From positions 310,001 to 374,000 of the forward strand of contig NZ_CP044126.1 in NCBI RefSeq assembly GCF_016864575.1: a DNA stretch of 64,000 nucleotides, given 5' to 3'. Below are positions 38,110 to 45,923 of the stretch, piece after piece. Position 1 is the first letter of the stretch. Each line of letters begins with the position of its first letter. The DNA comes from Rhizobium sp. BG4 (lineage in GTDB: Bacteria; Pseudomonadota; Alphaproteobacteria; Rhizobiales; Rhizobiaceae). Made by a program: the position numbers and the translations under genes. The notes beneath the pieces were generated by a model. That model was not told where the DNA came from and made no database searches. It worked only from the letters and a program-made list of their open reading frames with translations.

Positions 38110-38474
38110 AGCGGCGCTCCGTTACGCTCCGCCCACGAGGGCGGATCGCTGTTGCGGAGACCCTTTACTATAGCCGCTGGCTTCTCGCCGTCCGCCACCA
38201 ACGCCCGAAGAAACTCGGACGTATAAGAGGGCGTTATCTGATCAAGGATCAGCTTCGCGCCCTTCTCTTCCGCCTTCTTACGGTCGACCAACTCCCAACC
38301 GATGTTGAAGGCTACCACGCCGAGCGCGCCACAGGCTGCAACAGCCTGTTCAAGCGCGTCGGCGGGTGCACCCTTGCTAGCAAGGTACCCCACGAGAGCC
38401 GACAGCGCGGCCCGTGCGAGGGGCGTAACGACCATCAAGACAAGCTTGCGGTCGATCATTCCCTTCAGCGTCAT
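38106..38474 (-). CDS. Small two-helix membrane protein, holin-like
   Basis: A 122-aa protein from the ATG at 38474 (AGGGGG upstream; a TTG at 38495 is a less likely start). Two probable membrane helices lie at about residues 10-32 (LVLMVVTPLARAALSALVGY) and 45-65 (ACGALGVVAFNIGWELV). A charged cytoplasmic tail follows. It is the first gene of the phage array next to the right att repeat and overlaps VP2 by ATGA. Size and topology fit a holin partner for the M15 peptidase; that function is inference. Confidence 0.65.
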   Translation of the reverse strand: MTLKGMIDRKLVLMVVTPLARAALSALVGYLASKGAPADALEQAVAACGALGVVAFNIGWELVDRKKAEEKGAKLILDQITPSYTSEFLRALVADGEKPAAIVKGLRNSDPPSWAERNGAPL

Positions 38475-38526
38475 TTCGCCCCCTTTCGTGCTCAAAGAGC
38501 ACTTGCAGAAGCTCGCCTAAAGGTTT

Positions 38527-38549
38527 GTTCCATACCGTATATTATGCGA
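38527..38549. repeat. Right attachment site, dif-like
   Basis: Second copy of the 23-bp repeat (minus strand TCGCATAA-TATACG-GTATGGAA), differing from the left copy at one position (38536). Recombination between the two would release a 6269-bp circle and leave one site. From 38550 to 38694 I see no feature other than weak stems after the FAD oxidoreductase gene. Confidence 0.85.
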
Positions 38550-38694
38550 TCCTTGGATGGACGTTGGTACATTCTATTTCGTAAAGCGACAGGTGTGCCA
38601 GTTAGAGATGCGACAGTCTCGCTCGGCCGCCGTACTCTCCGCAGTATCACCGTCCATGTCGGCCGTCGACGATACCGGCGCCTGTTGCCGGCGG

Positions 38695-39948
38695 CTAAAG
38701 GAAGCGTTGCGGATGGAATGGTTTGGGGTCCGCAAAGGTTTCTCCGCCAACCATCTGCTCCGCGAGGAGCCGCCCGCCGGCAGGCCCGAGCGTGAGGCCG
38801 TGATGCGCATGGCCGAAACTGAACCAGAGGCCCGCATGGCGCGGCGCCGGGCCGATGACCGGGCGCATGTCCGGGAGGCACGGACGAAGGCCGAGCCAGG
38901 GCGTTGCCTCCACCTGATCACCAAGCGGAAAGAGTGCGCGTGCCATCGTCTCGGCCCGGCCGAGCTGGATTGTGTTGACCGGCGCATCGGGTGCAGCGAA
39001 CTCGATACCGGTCGTCAAGCGAATGCCCCGGGCCATCGGTGCCAGAACGTAGCCGGCTTCTTCGTCAACGACCGAATGGCCGAGTGGCTGGCCGCCGCTC
39101 TGGGCGTAGTGCCGGTGATAGCCCCGCTTGACGGCCATCGGCAGAGCGTAGCCGAACTTTCGAAAGATCAGGCCGGATTGCGGGCCGAGGGCAACGACGA
39201 CCTCCCTCGCCTCCAGGATCGAGCCGTCTTCTGCCGCCAGTGACCAGCCGTTCTTCTCCTCGCACAGCATCGCCGCGTCAGCGCGGACGATCCTGCCGCC
39301 CGAGGCAGTGAAGGCTCCCGCATAGGCGGCTGTCAGCGCTTGCGGATCGATCACTGTTTTCGGATCGAGCCAGTGAATGGCGCCGGCGATTTCCGTGTCT
39401 GTTGCCGCGAAAGCCGGTTCGAGCGCCTGAAACGCCGGACCATCAAGGATCCTGATCGCCAATCCATATTTCGATAGACTTGCGGCCTCCGCCCGGGCGG
39501 CATCAAACCGCCGGGTGTCCTTGTAAAAAGAGATCCAGCCGTCAGAGCGGATCAGGCGAGACGCCCCTGCCCGCTCGATCAGCTTGTCATGTTCGCTGAT
39601 ACTGGCCTCGACCAGAGGAAGAAGCGCGCGGGTCGATATCTCCAGATTGGCAGGTGAGGAATGCCACCAGTAACGTGCTAGCCAGGGCGCGATCCGGGGC
39701 AGATAGAAAGGGTCGTAGCGGACGTCGGACGCGCGGTTCAGCGCGTATTTTGCGATCGTCTTAAATTGCCGCGGAAAGGCGTAAGGGATGACCGAGGAGC
39801 GCTCGATCAGCCCCGCGTTGCCGTAGCTGGTCCCGCCCCCCGGCTCACCGCGGTCGGCAAGCACGACCGAGCGGCCGCGATCCTGGAGATGTATGGCCGC
39901 ACTCACGCCGACGATGCCGGCACCGAGAACGAGGATGTCTGTTTTCAT
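38695..39948 (-). CDS. FAD-dependent amino acid oxidase/dehydrogenase (DAO family)
   Basis: Flavoprotein of 417 aa related to D-amino acid dehydrogenase DadA. N-terminal dinucleotide-binding motif ILVLGAGIVGVSAAIHLQ, substrate-domain segment GGTSYGNAGLIE, and C-terminal PVIGPAPRHAGLWFSFGHAH typical of the DAO fold. It probably oxidises an amino acid delivered by the neighbouring transport protein, 63 bp upstream on the same strand. Its transcript would run directly into the prophage, which lies downstream in the same orientation. Confidence 0.85.
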   Translation of the reverse strand: MKTDILVLGAGIVGVSAAIHLQDRGRSVVLADRGEPGGGTSYGNAGLIERSSVIPYAFPRQFKTIAKYALNRASDVRYDPFYLPRIAPWLARYWWHSSPANLEISTRALLPLVEASISEHDKLIERAGASRLIRSDGWISFYKDTRRFDAARAEAASLSKYGLAIRILDGPAFQALEPAFAATDTEIAGAIHWLDPKTVIDPQALTAAYAGAFTASGGRIVRADAAMLCEEKNGWSLAAEDGSILEAREVVVALGPQSGLIFRKFGYALPMAVKRGYHRHYAQSGGQPLGHSVVDEEAGYVLAPMARGIRLTTGIEFAAPDAPVNTIQLGRAETMARALFPLGDQVEATPWLGLRPCLPDMRPVIGPAPRHAGLWFSFGHAHHGLTLGPAGGRLLAEQMVGGETFADPKPFHPQRFL

Positions 39949-40011
39949 CGGATAGCTGACAGGGTTGGCGCAGAGGCTTTTGGACCTCTGCGCGACTGGA
40001 TCGCCCGGCGA

Positions 40012-40767
40012 TCAGTAGATGTCGAAGGGGAAATACTTCCTGGTGATTTCCTGGTACTTGCCGTTGGCGACGAGCGCATCGATCGCCTTGTTGAAGCGCT
40101 CCTTCAGCTCGGTGTCGCCCTGGCGAATGCCGATGCCGGCTTGCGTTTCGGTACCGGGAACGTCGCCAAGCAGCTTGCAGCAATCCTTGCCGGCCTTGTT
40201 CAGCCAGTCCACGACAACGAATTTGTCGGAAATCAAAGCGTCCATGCGGCCATTCTGCAGATCGGCGACCGCTTCGTCCTGGGTCGGATACATCTTCGCT
40301 TCGGCTCCACCCTTGGCATAGTGGTCGTTGAGATAGTCAGCCTGCGTCGTCGATGCCTGGGCGCCGACGATCTTGCCCTTCATGTCCTCGATAGAAACGC
40401 CTTTGAGGTCGCTATCCTTAGGCACCGCAACGGCAAGCGGCGTCGTATAGTATTTGTTGGTGAAGTCGATCTGCTTCTTGCGTTCGTCGGTGATGCTCAT
40501 TGATGCGATGATGGCGTCGTATTTCTTCGCGAGAAGTCCCGGGATGATGCCATCCCAGTCCTGGGCGACAATCTTGCACTTGGCTTTCATTTCCTGGCAA
40601 AGCGCATTCGCCATGTCGACATCGAGACCTTCGAGGCTGCCATCCGATTTGACATAGTTGAACGGAGGATAGGCGCCCTCGGTTGCAATGCGGATCGTGT
40701 CGTCCGCGCAGGCAAGATGTGTTGCCGCCAGCAAGGCTGCGGCAGCCAGGAGGATGGTCTTTTTCAT
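40012..40767 (-). CDS. Polar amino acid ABC transporter, substrate-binding protein
   Basis: Periplasmic binding protein of 251 aa (SBP_bac_3), Lys/Arg/Orn-binding type. Signal peptide MKKTILLAAAALLAATHLACA; then IRIATEGAYPPFNYVKSDGS, the family start, and DWDGIIPGLLAKKYDAIIAS. No permease or ATPase genes are adjacent, so it must work with an importer elsewhere. The downstream DAO-family gene suggests a shared amino acid substrate. Confidence 0.87.
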   Translation of the reverse strand: MKKTILLAAAALLAATHLACADDTIRIATEGAYPPFNYVKSDGSLEGLDVDMANALCQEMKAKCKIVAQDWDGIIPGLLAKKYDAIIASMSITDERKKQIDFTNKYYTTPLAVAVPKDSDLKGVSIEDMKGKIVGAQASTTQADYLNDHYAKGGAEAKMYPTQDEAVADLQNGRMDALISDKFVVVDWLNKAGKDCCKLLGDVPGTETQAGIGIRQGDTELKERFNKAIDALVANGKYQEITRKYFPFDIY

Positions 40768-40800
40768 TGCTGTTCCCTTTTTGGAATTATTCGCCTGCTG

Positions 40801-40828
40801 AGTGTAGCAATTCCGACCTGCTTCACAA
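40801..40828 (-). promoter_or_regulatory. Possible promoter of the binding-protein gene
   Basis: On the minus strand TTGTGA (40828-40823), 16 bases, then TACACT (40806-40801), about 35 bp before the ATG at 40767. The ribosome binding site AAAGGGAA follows. The match is moderate; no operator is evident. Confidence 0.4.
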
Positions 40829-40925
40829 CCCTGAACAGGCCACGGCGTGCGCCGCCGGGCGCAGCCGCGCTTCGGCTACGGCTGCCAAGTCCGATATACG
40901 GCTACTCCTGAAGATGAGACTTGAT

Positions 40926-41672
40926 TCAGCGCTCCGCGATGCGCTCCTCAAGCGCGAGCAGGCCCAGAAAGACGGCGATCGAAAGCAGCAGGCCAAGCGT
41001 TGCATCGGACGCGTAATGCGCGCCGACGGCCACCCGAAGTCCGGCTGTCGCAAGCGAAGCCAGGATGACGGGAGGTGCCATCCACATGCGGTAGCGGGGT
41101 GGCAACACAAAGAGAACGCATATCAGCCAGCCTGCGCCGGATGCTTCTCCCGATACGAACGAGCAGTTTCGTTCGCAGGCTCCATTGAACGATCCCGCCG
41201 GCATGAATTGGAGCTTGCCGCCGAAGAGATCCGTATCAAACGGACGCGGCCGGCCGGAATGCGCCTTGAGGAACAGATTGGTGATCAACCCAGTTCCGAT
41301 GCCGAGGCTGAGGAGCGATATCCAAAGCCGCTGTACCGGCATCCGATAGCGAAGCCTCGGCGAGTATCCCGCAACCAGCAACGCAATCACGACCGCCGCG
41401 GCAGCCAGATAGGGCAGCGCATAGAGAAGCCACCGAAGGGTCGTGATCCACGCAACCTTGCTGAGTGTGAAATGTCCGCATTGCGGCACCGTGGCTCGGT
41501 CCATACAGAGCGCAGAACTGAAGAAACTCTGCGAAATCCTGACATCGATCATCGGCCATGCATGGAATATCGCCAGCAACAGAAACCAGAACGCCGTCAG
41601 AACGAGGAAGGAATCGAGATAGGTCCGTTGGCGGGAGACAGCATGTAGGGTGGTCATCGCGGCGCTCTTCAT
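40926..41672 (-). CDS. PAP2-family membrane phosphatase (LpxE/LpxT-like)
   Basis: Integral membrane phosphatase of 248 aa with about six hydrophobic helices. It has the three PAP2 active-site motifs: KAHSGRPRP near residue 137, CSFVSGEAS near 170, and GLRVAVGAHYASDA near 212. Family members dephosphorylate lipid A, phosphatidylglycerophosphate or undecaprenyl pyrophosphate on the periplasmic face. The palindromic motif at 41740 lies about 70 bp upstream, suggesting control by the nearby two-component system. A stem at 40861-40885 may end its transcript. Confidence 0.85.
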   Translation of the reverse strand: MKSAAMTTLHAVSRQRTYLDSFLVLTAFWFLLLAIFHAWPMIDVRISQSFFSSALCMDRATVPQCGHFTLSKVAWITTLRWLLYALPYLAAAAVVIALLVAGYSPRLRYRMPVQRLWISLLSLGIGTGLITNLFLKAHSGRPRPFDTDLFGGKLQFMPAGSFNGACERNCSFVSGEASGAGWLICVLFVLPPRYRMWMAPPVILASLATAGLRVAVGAHYASDATLGLLLSIAVFLGLLALEERIAER

Positions 41673-41739
41673 GGAAATGAGACGTCGCCGCCATTTTCCG
41701 GTTGCGCCTGACAGGAACCTGAACGGATCCCGCTGAATT

Positions 41740-41756
41740 CTTTACGGATCCGTAAA
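41740..41756. promoter_or_regulatory. Palindromic motif, copy 1 (probable response-regulator site)
   Basis: CTTTACGGATCCGTAAA, of which TTTACGGATCCGTAAA is a perfect 16-bp palindrome, upstream of the PAP2 gene. It matches four other copies at 43075, 43098, 46804 and 46835; shared core TACGGAT-N-CGTAA with variants. Confidence 0.6.
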
Positions 41757-41920
41757 AAATCCAAACCCTGCGAGCGGGACCTGTTTCGAGCGTAGCAATG
41801 TTGATGCCGCGGACCGAAGCACTTCCAGGCTCCAACCTCCCATTTGCGCCAGGACTTCCTCGAAGCCGAGCGGATCGGCTTGGAGCCGAGATCGCGCCCG
41901 GTACGAAGGCTGCCTCTCGT

Positions 41921-42703
41921 TCAGCGGGAAAGCCCGGTTGTTTCACGCTGATCCTGGTTGGCCGTCATGTAGATGACGATCAGGATTATCGCTCCAAGAA
42001 AAGCGAAGCTTGTGTAGATCGTCCCGAAACCAAGGCCACCATATTCACTCGGCTGCGATAGCAGATCGCCGAACGAAGCGCCGAGCGGGCGGGTGAAGAT
42101 ATATGCCAGCCAGAACGCCGCGATGCCGTTCACCTTGACGATGAAGTACGCCGCAGCAATCGGCACGATCAGTGCCAGAAAGATCAATGCGGTCGCCAGA
42201 TACCCGAAGTCGAACTTCTCGGCCACCAGATCGCCCGCGGCCGTTCCGAGCGCGAATGTGAACAGGATTGCCAGCCAATAGAAGCCTTCGCGGCGGTTGG
42301 TGAAAATCGTGTGGATCGAAAGCGTTCGCTCCGTCAGATGCCATCCGAGGAACGTGGCGCCGAGCGCGACCGTGAAGAAGATCGTCGATGCCTCCAGTGA
42401 AACGCCGAAATTGTCCGTGAGGTTGTCGGTCACCAACGTCCCGACGACGCTGATAAGAACCACGGCGGCCCAGTAGGCGGCAGGCACATAGCGCTTCTGC
42501 GCAAATTGTGCTCCGACCACGACGACGAGGACGATGGTCATGATGATGGACGTCAGCGTCAGGCCGAGGCCGAGATTGACGGCCAGGTAGTCGGCTGCGG
42601 TCTCTCCCATGGTGACCGCCATGAGTTTGATGAGCCAGAAATCGACGGTCACCTCGGGCACGCGGTTTTCCGGCCCGGCAAGCTGCTGGTTTGCCATGGT
42701 CAT
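41921..42703 (-). CDS. Multispanning membrane protein (COG4705/DUF347-like)
   Basis: A 260-aa protein with about eight hydrophobic helices and internally similar segments (VTMGETAADYLAVNLG; FALGTAAGDLVAEKFDFGY; RPLGASFGDLLSQPSEYGG) characteristic of the DUF347 repeat. Function of the family is unknown. GGAGG seven bases upstream supports the ATG at 42703. It follows a small secreted protein gene by 14 bp, forming a two-gene operon divergent from the two-component system. Confidence 0.8.
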   Translation of the reverse strand: MTMANQQLAGPENRVPEVTVDFWLIKLMAVTMGETAADYLAVNLGLGLTLTSIIMTIVLVVVVGAQFAQKRYVPAAYWAAVVLISVVGTLVTDNLTDNFGVSLEASTIFFTVALGATFLGWHLTERTLSIHTIFTNRREGFYWLAILFTFALGTAAGDLVAEKFDFGYLATALIFLALIVPIAAAYFIVKVNGIAAFWLAYIFTRPLGASFGDLLSQPSEYGGLGFGTIYTSFAFLGAIILIVIYMTANQDQRETTGLSR

Positions 42704-42717
42704 GGTCTATCCTCCGC

Positions 42718-42981
42718 TCACTTGCCGATGATCTGCATGGCTTCGGTGAGGAACTTGTCCGCGCGCGCGTCGTCGTCGGCATTGCACCTTTCGACCGCCT
42801 TGGTCTCGAGTTCCTCGACCTTTTTCATGTCGGCGCCTGAAAGCTTTGCGGACGCTTTCGCAGCACGCATGTCCTTCAGCATGTCTTCGCAAGGTACGGC
42901 AGCCTGAACGGGCACGGCGATTGCGATGAGCCCGAGAGCCACGACGGAGTTCAAAGCGGCGGCGGCTACAATTGTCTTCAT
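42718..42981 (-). CDS. Small secreted protein of unknown function
   Basis: An 87-aa protein with signal peptide (MKTIVAAAALNSVVALGLIA, cleavage after VQA near residue 27). The mature part is a short charged helical protein with two Cys residues (PCEDMLKD, AVERCNADDD), probably disulfide-linked in the periplasm. It is first in the minus-strand operon facing the palindromic sites at 43075-43114. I recognise no named family. Confidence 0.75.
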   Translation of the reverse strand: MKTIVAAAALNSVVALGLIAIAVPVQAAVPCEDMLKDMRAAKASAKLSGADMKKVEELETKAVERCNADDDARADKFLTEAMQIIGK

Positions 42982-43074
42982 GATTTTGGTCCTCTCGCTG
43001 GAGCGGTTTTGATGCAGCAGGATTGCAGCGAGGGGGACGATATTGACCGGGACATACAAGCGCCTTGCCGGAAC

Positions 43075-43114
43075 CATACCATTTGGTAAGGCCGCGACTT
43101 TACGAAACCGTATG
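43075..43114. promoter_or_regulatory. Palindromic motif, copies 2 and 3, in the divergent two-component promoter region
   Basis: CATACCATTTGGTAAGG (43075-43091) and CTTTACGAAACCGTATG (43098-43114), opposite orientation, centres 23 bp apart. They sit between the small secreted protein gene and the response regulator gene, so they could control both and allow autoregulation. Confidence 0.6.
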
Positions 43115-43177
43115 TTGTAGGATGCGCATCATCGCGGTTACATTTTCGCTCGAACATCAATCTGGTGAAAACCTCAA

Positions 43178-43855
43178 ATGCGCCTTCTCCTGGTCGAGGA
43201 CGATCGCAAGACGTCGGAATACGTGGCCAAGGGCTTCGCAGAGGCAGGGCATGTCTGCGATGTCCTCGCCGATGGACGCGACGGGCTCTTCCAGGCTCAG
43301 CGCGAAGCCTATGACGTGATCGTCGTCGACCGGATGCTGCCCGGCCTCGACGGCCTGTCGCTCGTGCGGTCTCTGCGCGCAGCCCGCGTCGGCACCCCTG
43401 CCCTGTTCCTGACCTCCATCGGCGGCGTCGACGATCGCGTCGAGGGACTGGAGGCAGGCGGCGATGACTATCTGGTCAAGCCATTTGCATTCTCCGAGCT
43501 GCTTGCTCGGGTAAACGCGCTCGCCCGGCGCCCGCCGGTTCAGGAGCAGAAGACAGTTCTGAGGGTCGCAGATCTCGAACTGGATCTGATCCGCCGCGAG
43601 GCCCGCCGCGCCGGTCAGGCGATTGAGCTTCAGCCGCGGGAATTCACCCTCCTGGAAGTGCTGATGCGCGGCGAAGGACGGGTGTTGACCAAGACCATGC
43701 TGCTCGAACGCGTCTGGGATTTTCATTTCGATCCCAAGACCAGCGTCGTCGAGACCCATGTCAGCCGGCTGCGCGCCAAGATCGACAAGCCGTTCCAGAC
43801 GCAGCTCCTCCATACGGTGAGGAACACCGGATATAGCCTGCATGCGCCTCGCTAG
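43178..43855 (+). CDS. OmpR-family response regulator
   Basis: Regulator of 225 aa: receiver domain (about 1-115; acidic pair ED at 7-8, phospho-acceptor Asp51 in VVDRMLPG, Thr/Ser near 79, Lys near 101 in LVKPF) and winged-helix DNA-binding domain (about 130-222; ELQPREFTLLEVLMRGEG, VSRLRAKID). It resembles QseB/PmrA/CusR-type regulators. It is coupled to the sensor kinase by a 14-bp overlap. The palindromes around it are its best candidate targets. Confidence 0.92.
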   Translation: MRLLLVEDDRKTSEYVAKGFAEAGHVCDVLADGRDGLFQAQREAYDVIVVDRMLPGLDGLSLVRSLRAARVGTPALFLTSIGGVDDRVEGLEAGGDDYLVKPFAFSELLARVNALARRPPVQEQKTVLRVADLELDLIRREARRAGQAIELQPREFTLLEVLMRGEGRVLTKTMLLERVWDFHFDPKTSVVETHVSRLRAKIDKPFQTQLLHTVRNTGYSLHAPR

Positions 43856-45209
43856 CCTGCGCCGTAGCACGCCCTTCCGACTGGCCATGACCTTTGGGGT
43901 GCTGTTCATCCTGACGTTCGTCGTCAGCGGCGCTGTCATGTATCACATGCTGCGCACGGGCCTCGCCCATGAGATGGATGCGTCTCTTCAGGAGATGAAT
44001 TCCGTCATTGCGTCGACCTATGCGCCCGATGACATGGAAGATCTGATCGCGACGCTGAACAGCTACGTCAATCTGCAGACGACCAAGGACGGGCTCTATT
44101 CGCTTGTCGATGCGAGGGGGAACAGGCTCGCGGGCAACTTCACAGCGATCAAGATGCCGCCGGGCGTCTACACCATCAATCCGGAAGACATCGGCCAGCC
44201 CGGTTCCGGCAGATTCAGGATCCAAGTCACCGAACTTGGACCGAACCTCCTGGTGGTCGGAGAAAGTTTCTCCGACATGGATGACCTCTTGAAGATCGTG
44301 CTGGTGAGCCTTGGCTGGGCTGCCCTTCTGGTTGTCGTCGCGGCGCTGGGGGGCGGCATCTTTCTGGCAGCCAGAGCCCAACACCGCCTTGATGCGGTCG
44401 CCCGCACGATGCTCGACGTTTCCAACGGCCGGCTCGAAAGCCGGATTCCGCTCAAGAGAAAAAGCGATGATCTCGATCTCGTGGCGATGCAGATCAACAG
44501 CGCTCTCGACCGCCTTTCGGGCTTGGTCAAGGGGATGCGCCAAGTCAGTGCCGATATCGCCCATGAACTCAAGACGCCGCTCAATCGCCTGAAGATGACG
44601 CTCGGCGATGCGATTGAGGGTGCCGCCGGCGGTCGCGATGTCCGCTCGCTTTTGGCCGATGCGCGCGCCGAAAGCGACCAGATCAATGCGACTTTCGAGG
44701 CCCTGCTGCGCATCTCGCAGATCGAAGCCGGCGCGCGCCGGCAGCGCTTCCAGAAAGTCGACCTTGCCGGGATCCTGACCTTCGTCGAGGAGGTCTATGC
44801 CAGCGTGGCCGAAGACAATGGCCAGGTACTCGAGTTGCTCCCCTCGCCTTCGGTCGAGATTATGGGTGACAGAGAACTCCTCACCCAGATGGTGGTCAAT
44901 CTCGTCGAGAATGCCATCACCCATTGTCCCGAAGGGACACGGATCGTTATGGCTCTGCTGCAGGCCGACGGTGAGACGGTTCTTCGCGTGGTCGATAACG
45001 GAGCGGGTATCCCTTCGGACGAACGAGACAATGTGTTCAGGCGCCTCTACCGCATGGACAAGAGCCGAACGACATCAGGAAGCGGACTTGGCCTCACCCT
45101 CGTAAGGGCCATTGCGGATCTACATTTTGCGCATATCGAGCTTGGCGACAATCGCCCGGGACTGGCAGTTGCCGTGTCGTTTCCAGATCCGCCGCCATCG
45201 GCCGGATAG
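43842..45209 (+). CDS. Sensor histidine kinase
   Basis: Kinase of 455 aa with two membrane helices (about 17-37 and 150-172) flanking a periplasmic sensor of about 110 residues. A HAMP domain follows, then DHp with phospho-acceptor His near 241 (DIAHELKTPLNRLKM) and a catalytic domain with N box NLVENAITHC, G1 DNGAGIP and G2 GSGLGLTLV. All catalytic elements are intact. The cue is unknown; the surrounding envelope genes suggest membrane or cationic-peptide stress. Confidence 0.92.
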   Translation: MRLASLRRSTPFRLAMTFGVLFILTFVVSGAVMYHMLRTGLAHEMDASLQEMNSVIASTYAPDDMEDLIATLNSYVNLQTTKDGLYSLVDARGNRLAGNFTAIKMPPGVYTINPEDIGQPGSGRFRIQVTELGPNLLVVGESFSDMDDLLKIVLVSLGWAALLVVVAALGGGIFLAARAQHRLDAVARTMLDVSNGRLESRIPLKRKSDDLDLVAMQINSALDRLSGLVKGMRQVSADIAHELKTPLNRLKMTLGDAIEGAAGGRDVRSLLADARAESDQINATFEALLRISQIEAGARRQRFQKVDLAGILTFVEEVYASVAEDNGQVLELLPSPSVEIMGDRELLTQMVVNLVENAITHCPEGTRIVMALLQADGETVLRVVDNGAGIPSDERDNVFRRLYRMDKSRTTSGSGLGLTLVRAIADLHFAHIELGDNRPGLAVAVSFPDPPPSAG

Positions 45210-45291
45210 AAGGTTGCTGGCCCCTCGGCAGTCACAAATCTGACATTCAGGTGGCCGTCAGGAAATCACATCATCAGCTTCGCAACACGCC

Positions 45292-45876
45292 ATGCTGCGA
45301 GACACGATGAAGAACCACGCCAAGCTATCCATTGCCGTCGGAACCGTTCTCTCCATCGGGGGAGCTCTCGGCGGCTATGCTGCATACCTGCAGGCCGTTG
45401 GAAATTTCCATACTGTCATCAAGGGGCAGCTTTACCGTTCGGCGCAGCCGACCCCGGCGCAGCTCGACACCTATGTCAAAGATCACGGCATCAAAACGAT
45501 CATCAATCTGCGTGGTGAAAAGCAGAATGCCGCCTGGTACCAGGCGGAAATCAGAACCGCCGCCGAACTCGGCGTCGAGCATATCGATTTTGCAATGTCG
45601 GCCTCCCGGAAGCTGACACCGGACCGCGCCGACGAGATCGTGGCGATCATGGCGGCAGCGCCCAAGCCGATCCTTGTCCACTGCCAGTCGGGATCCGACC
45701 GCACCGGGCTCGTCTCGGCGATCTATACCGACAGGATCGCTGGTGAAGGTGAGGACAGAGCCGAAAGGCAACTTTCCTTCTACTATGGCCACGTCGCGCT
45801 CCCCTTGATTTCGGCTGCCTGGCCGATGGATGCAAGCTGGGAAGATCTCGAAGCGCATTTCGAGCGCAAGGGCTGA
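45292..45876 (+). CDS. Membrane-anchored/secreted protein tyrosine phosphatase
   Basis: A 194-aa protein (or 189 aa from the ATG at 45307; neither start has a strong ribosome binding site). An N-terminal hydrophobic segment (LSIAVGTVLSIGGALGGYAA) should place the enzyme in the periplasm. The active-site loop HCQSGSDRTG (Cys near residue 131) is the CX5R motif, and LYRSAQPTPAQLDTYVKDHG is the usual N-terminal fold element of the dual-specificity/DUF442-like group. It follows the kinase gene by 82 bp and may be co-transcribed. Confidence 0.85.
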   Translation: MLRDTMKNHAKLSIAVGTVLSIGGALGGYAAYLQAVGNFHTVIKGQLYRSAQPTPAQLDTYVKDHGIKTIINLRGEKQNAAWYQAEIRTAAELGVEHIDFAMSASRKLTPDRADEIVAIMAAAPKPILVHCQSGSDRTGLVSAIYTDRIAGEGEDRAERQLSFYYGHVALPLISAAWPMDASWEDLEAHFERKG

Positions 45877-45923
45877 CCAGCGGATCGCTTTCCGGATGAA
45901 AGCGCCAGCAAAGCGCGGTTCTT

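Larger units (their letters stand above)
32258..38549 (-). mobile_element. Microviridae (ssDNA phage) prophage integrated at a dif-like site
   Basis: A complete microvirus genome lies between 23-bp repeats; the repeat-to-repeat unit is 6269 bp. All recognised genes are on the minus strand: holin-like, VP2 pilot, small basic protein, VP1 major capsid, unknown, M15 peptidase, Rep (VP4), and a gene overlapping rep. No integrase or transposase is present, which fits integration by host XerC/XerD. Microvirus prophages at dif are known in Bacteroidetes and enterobacteria. The base composition looks less GC-rich than the flanks by eye. Confidence 0.93.

Noticed and set aside
32258-38549. Plasmid or transposon insertion with a rolling-circle Rep
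   Set aside because: Capsid and pilot proteins are present, no transposase or target-site duplication of transposon type, and the ends are dif-like.
38544-38795. Plus-strand frame next to the right attachment site (83 aa)
   Set aside because: It runs antisense into the FAD oxidoreductase gene, has no ribosome binding site and no recognisable recombinase motifs.
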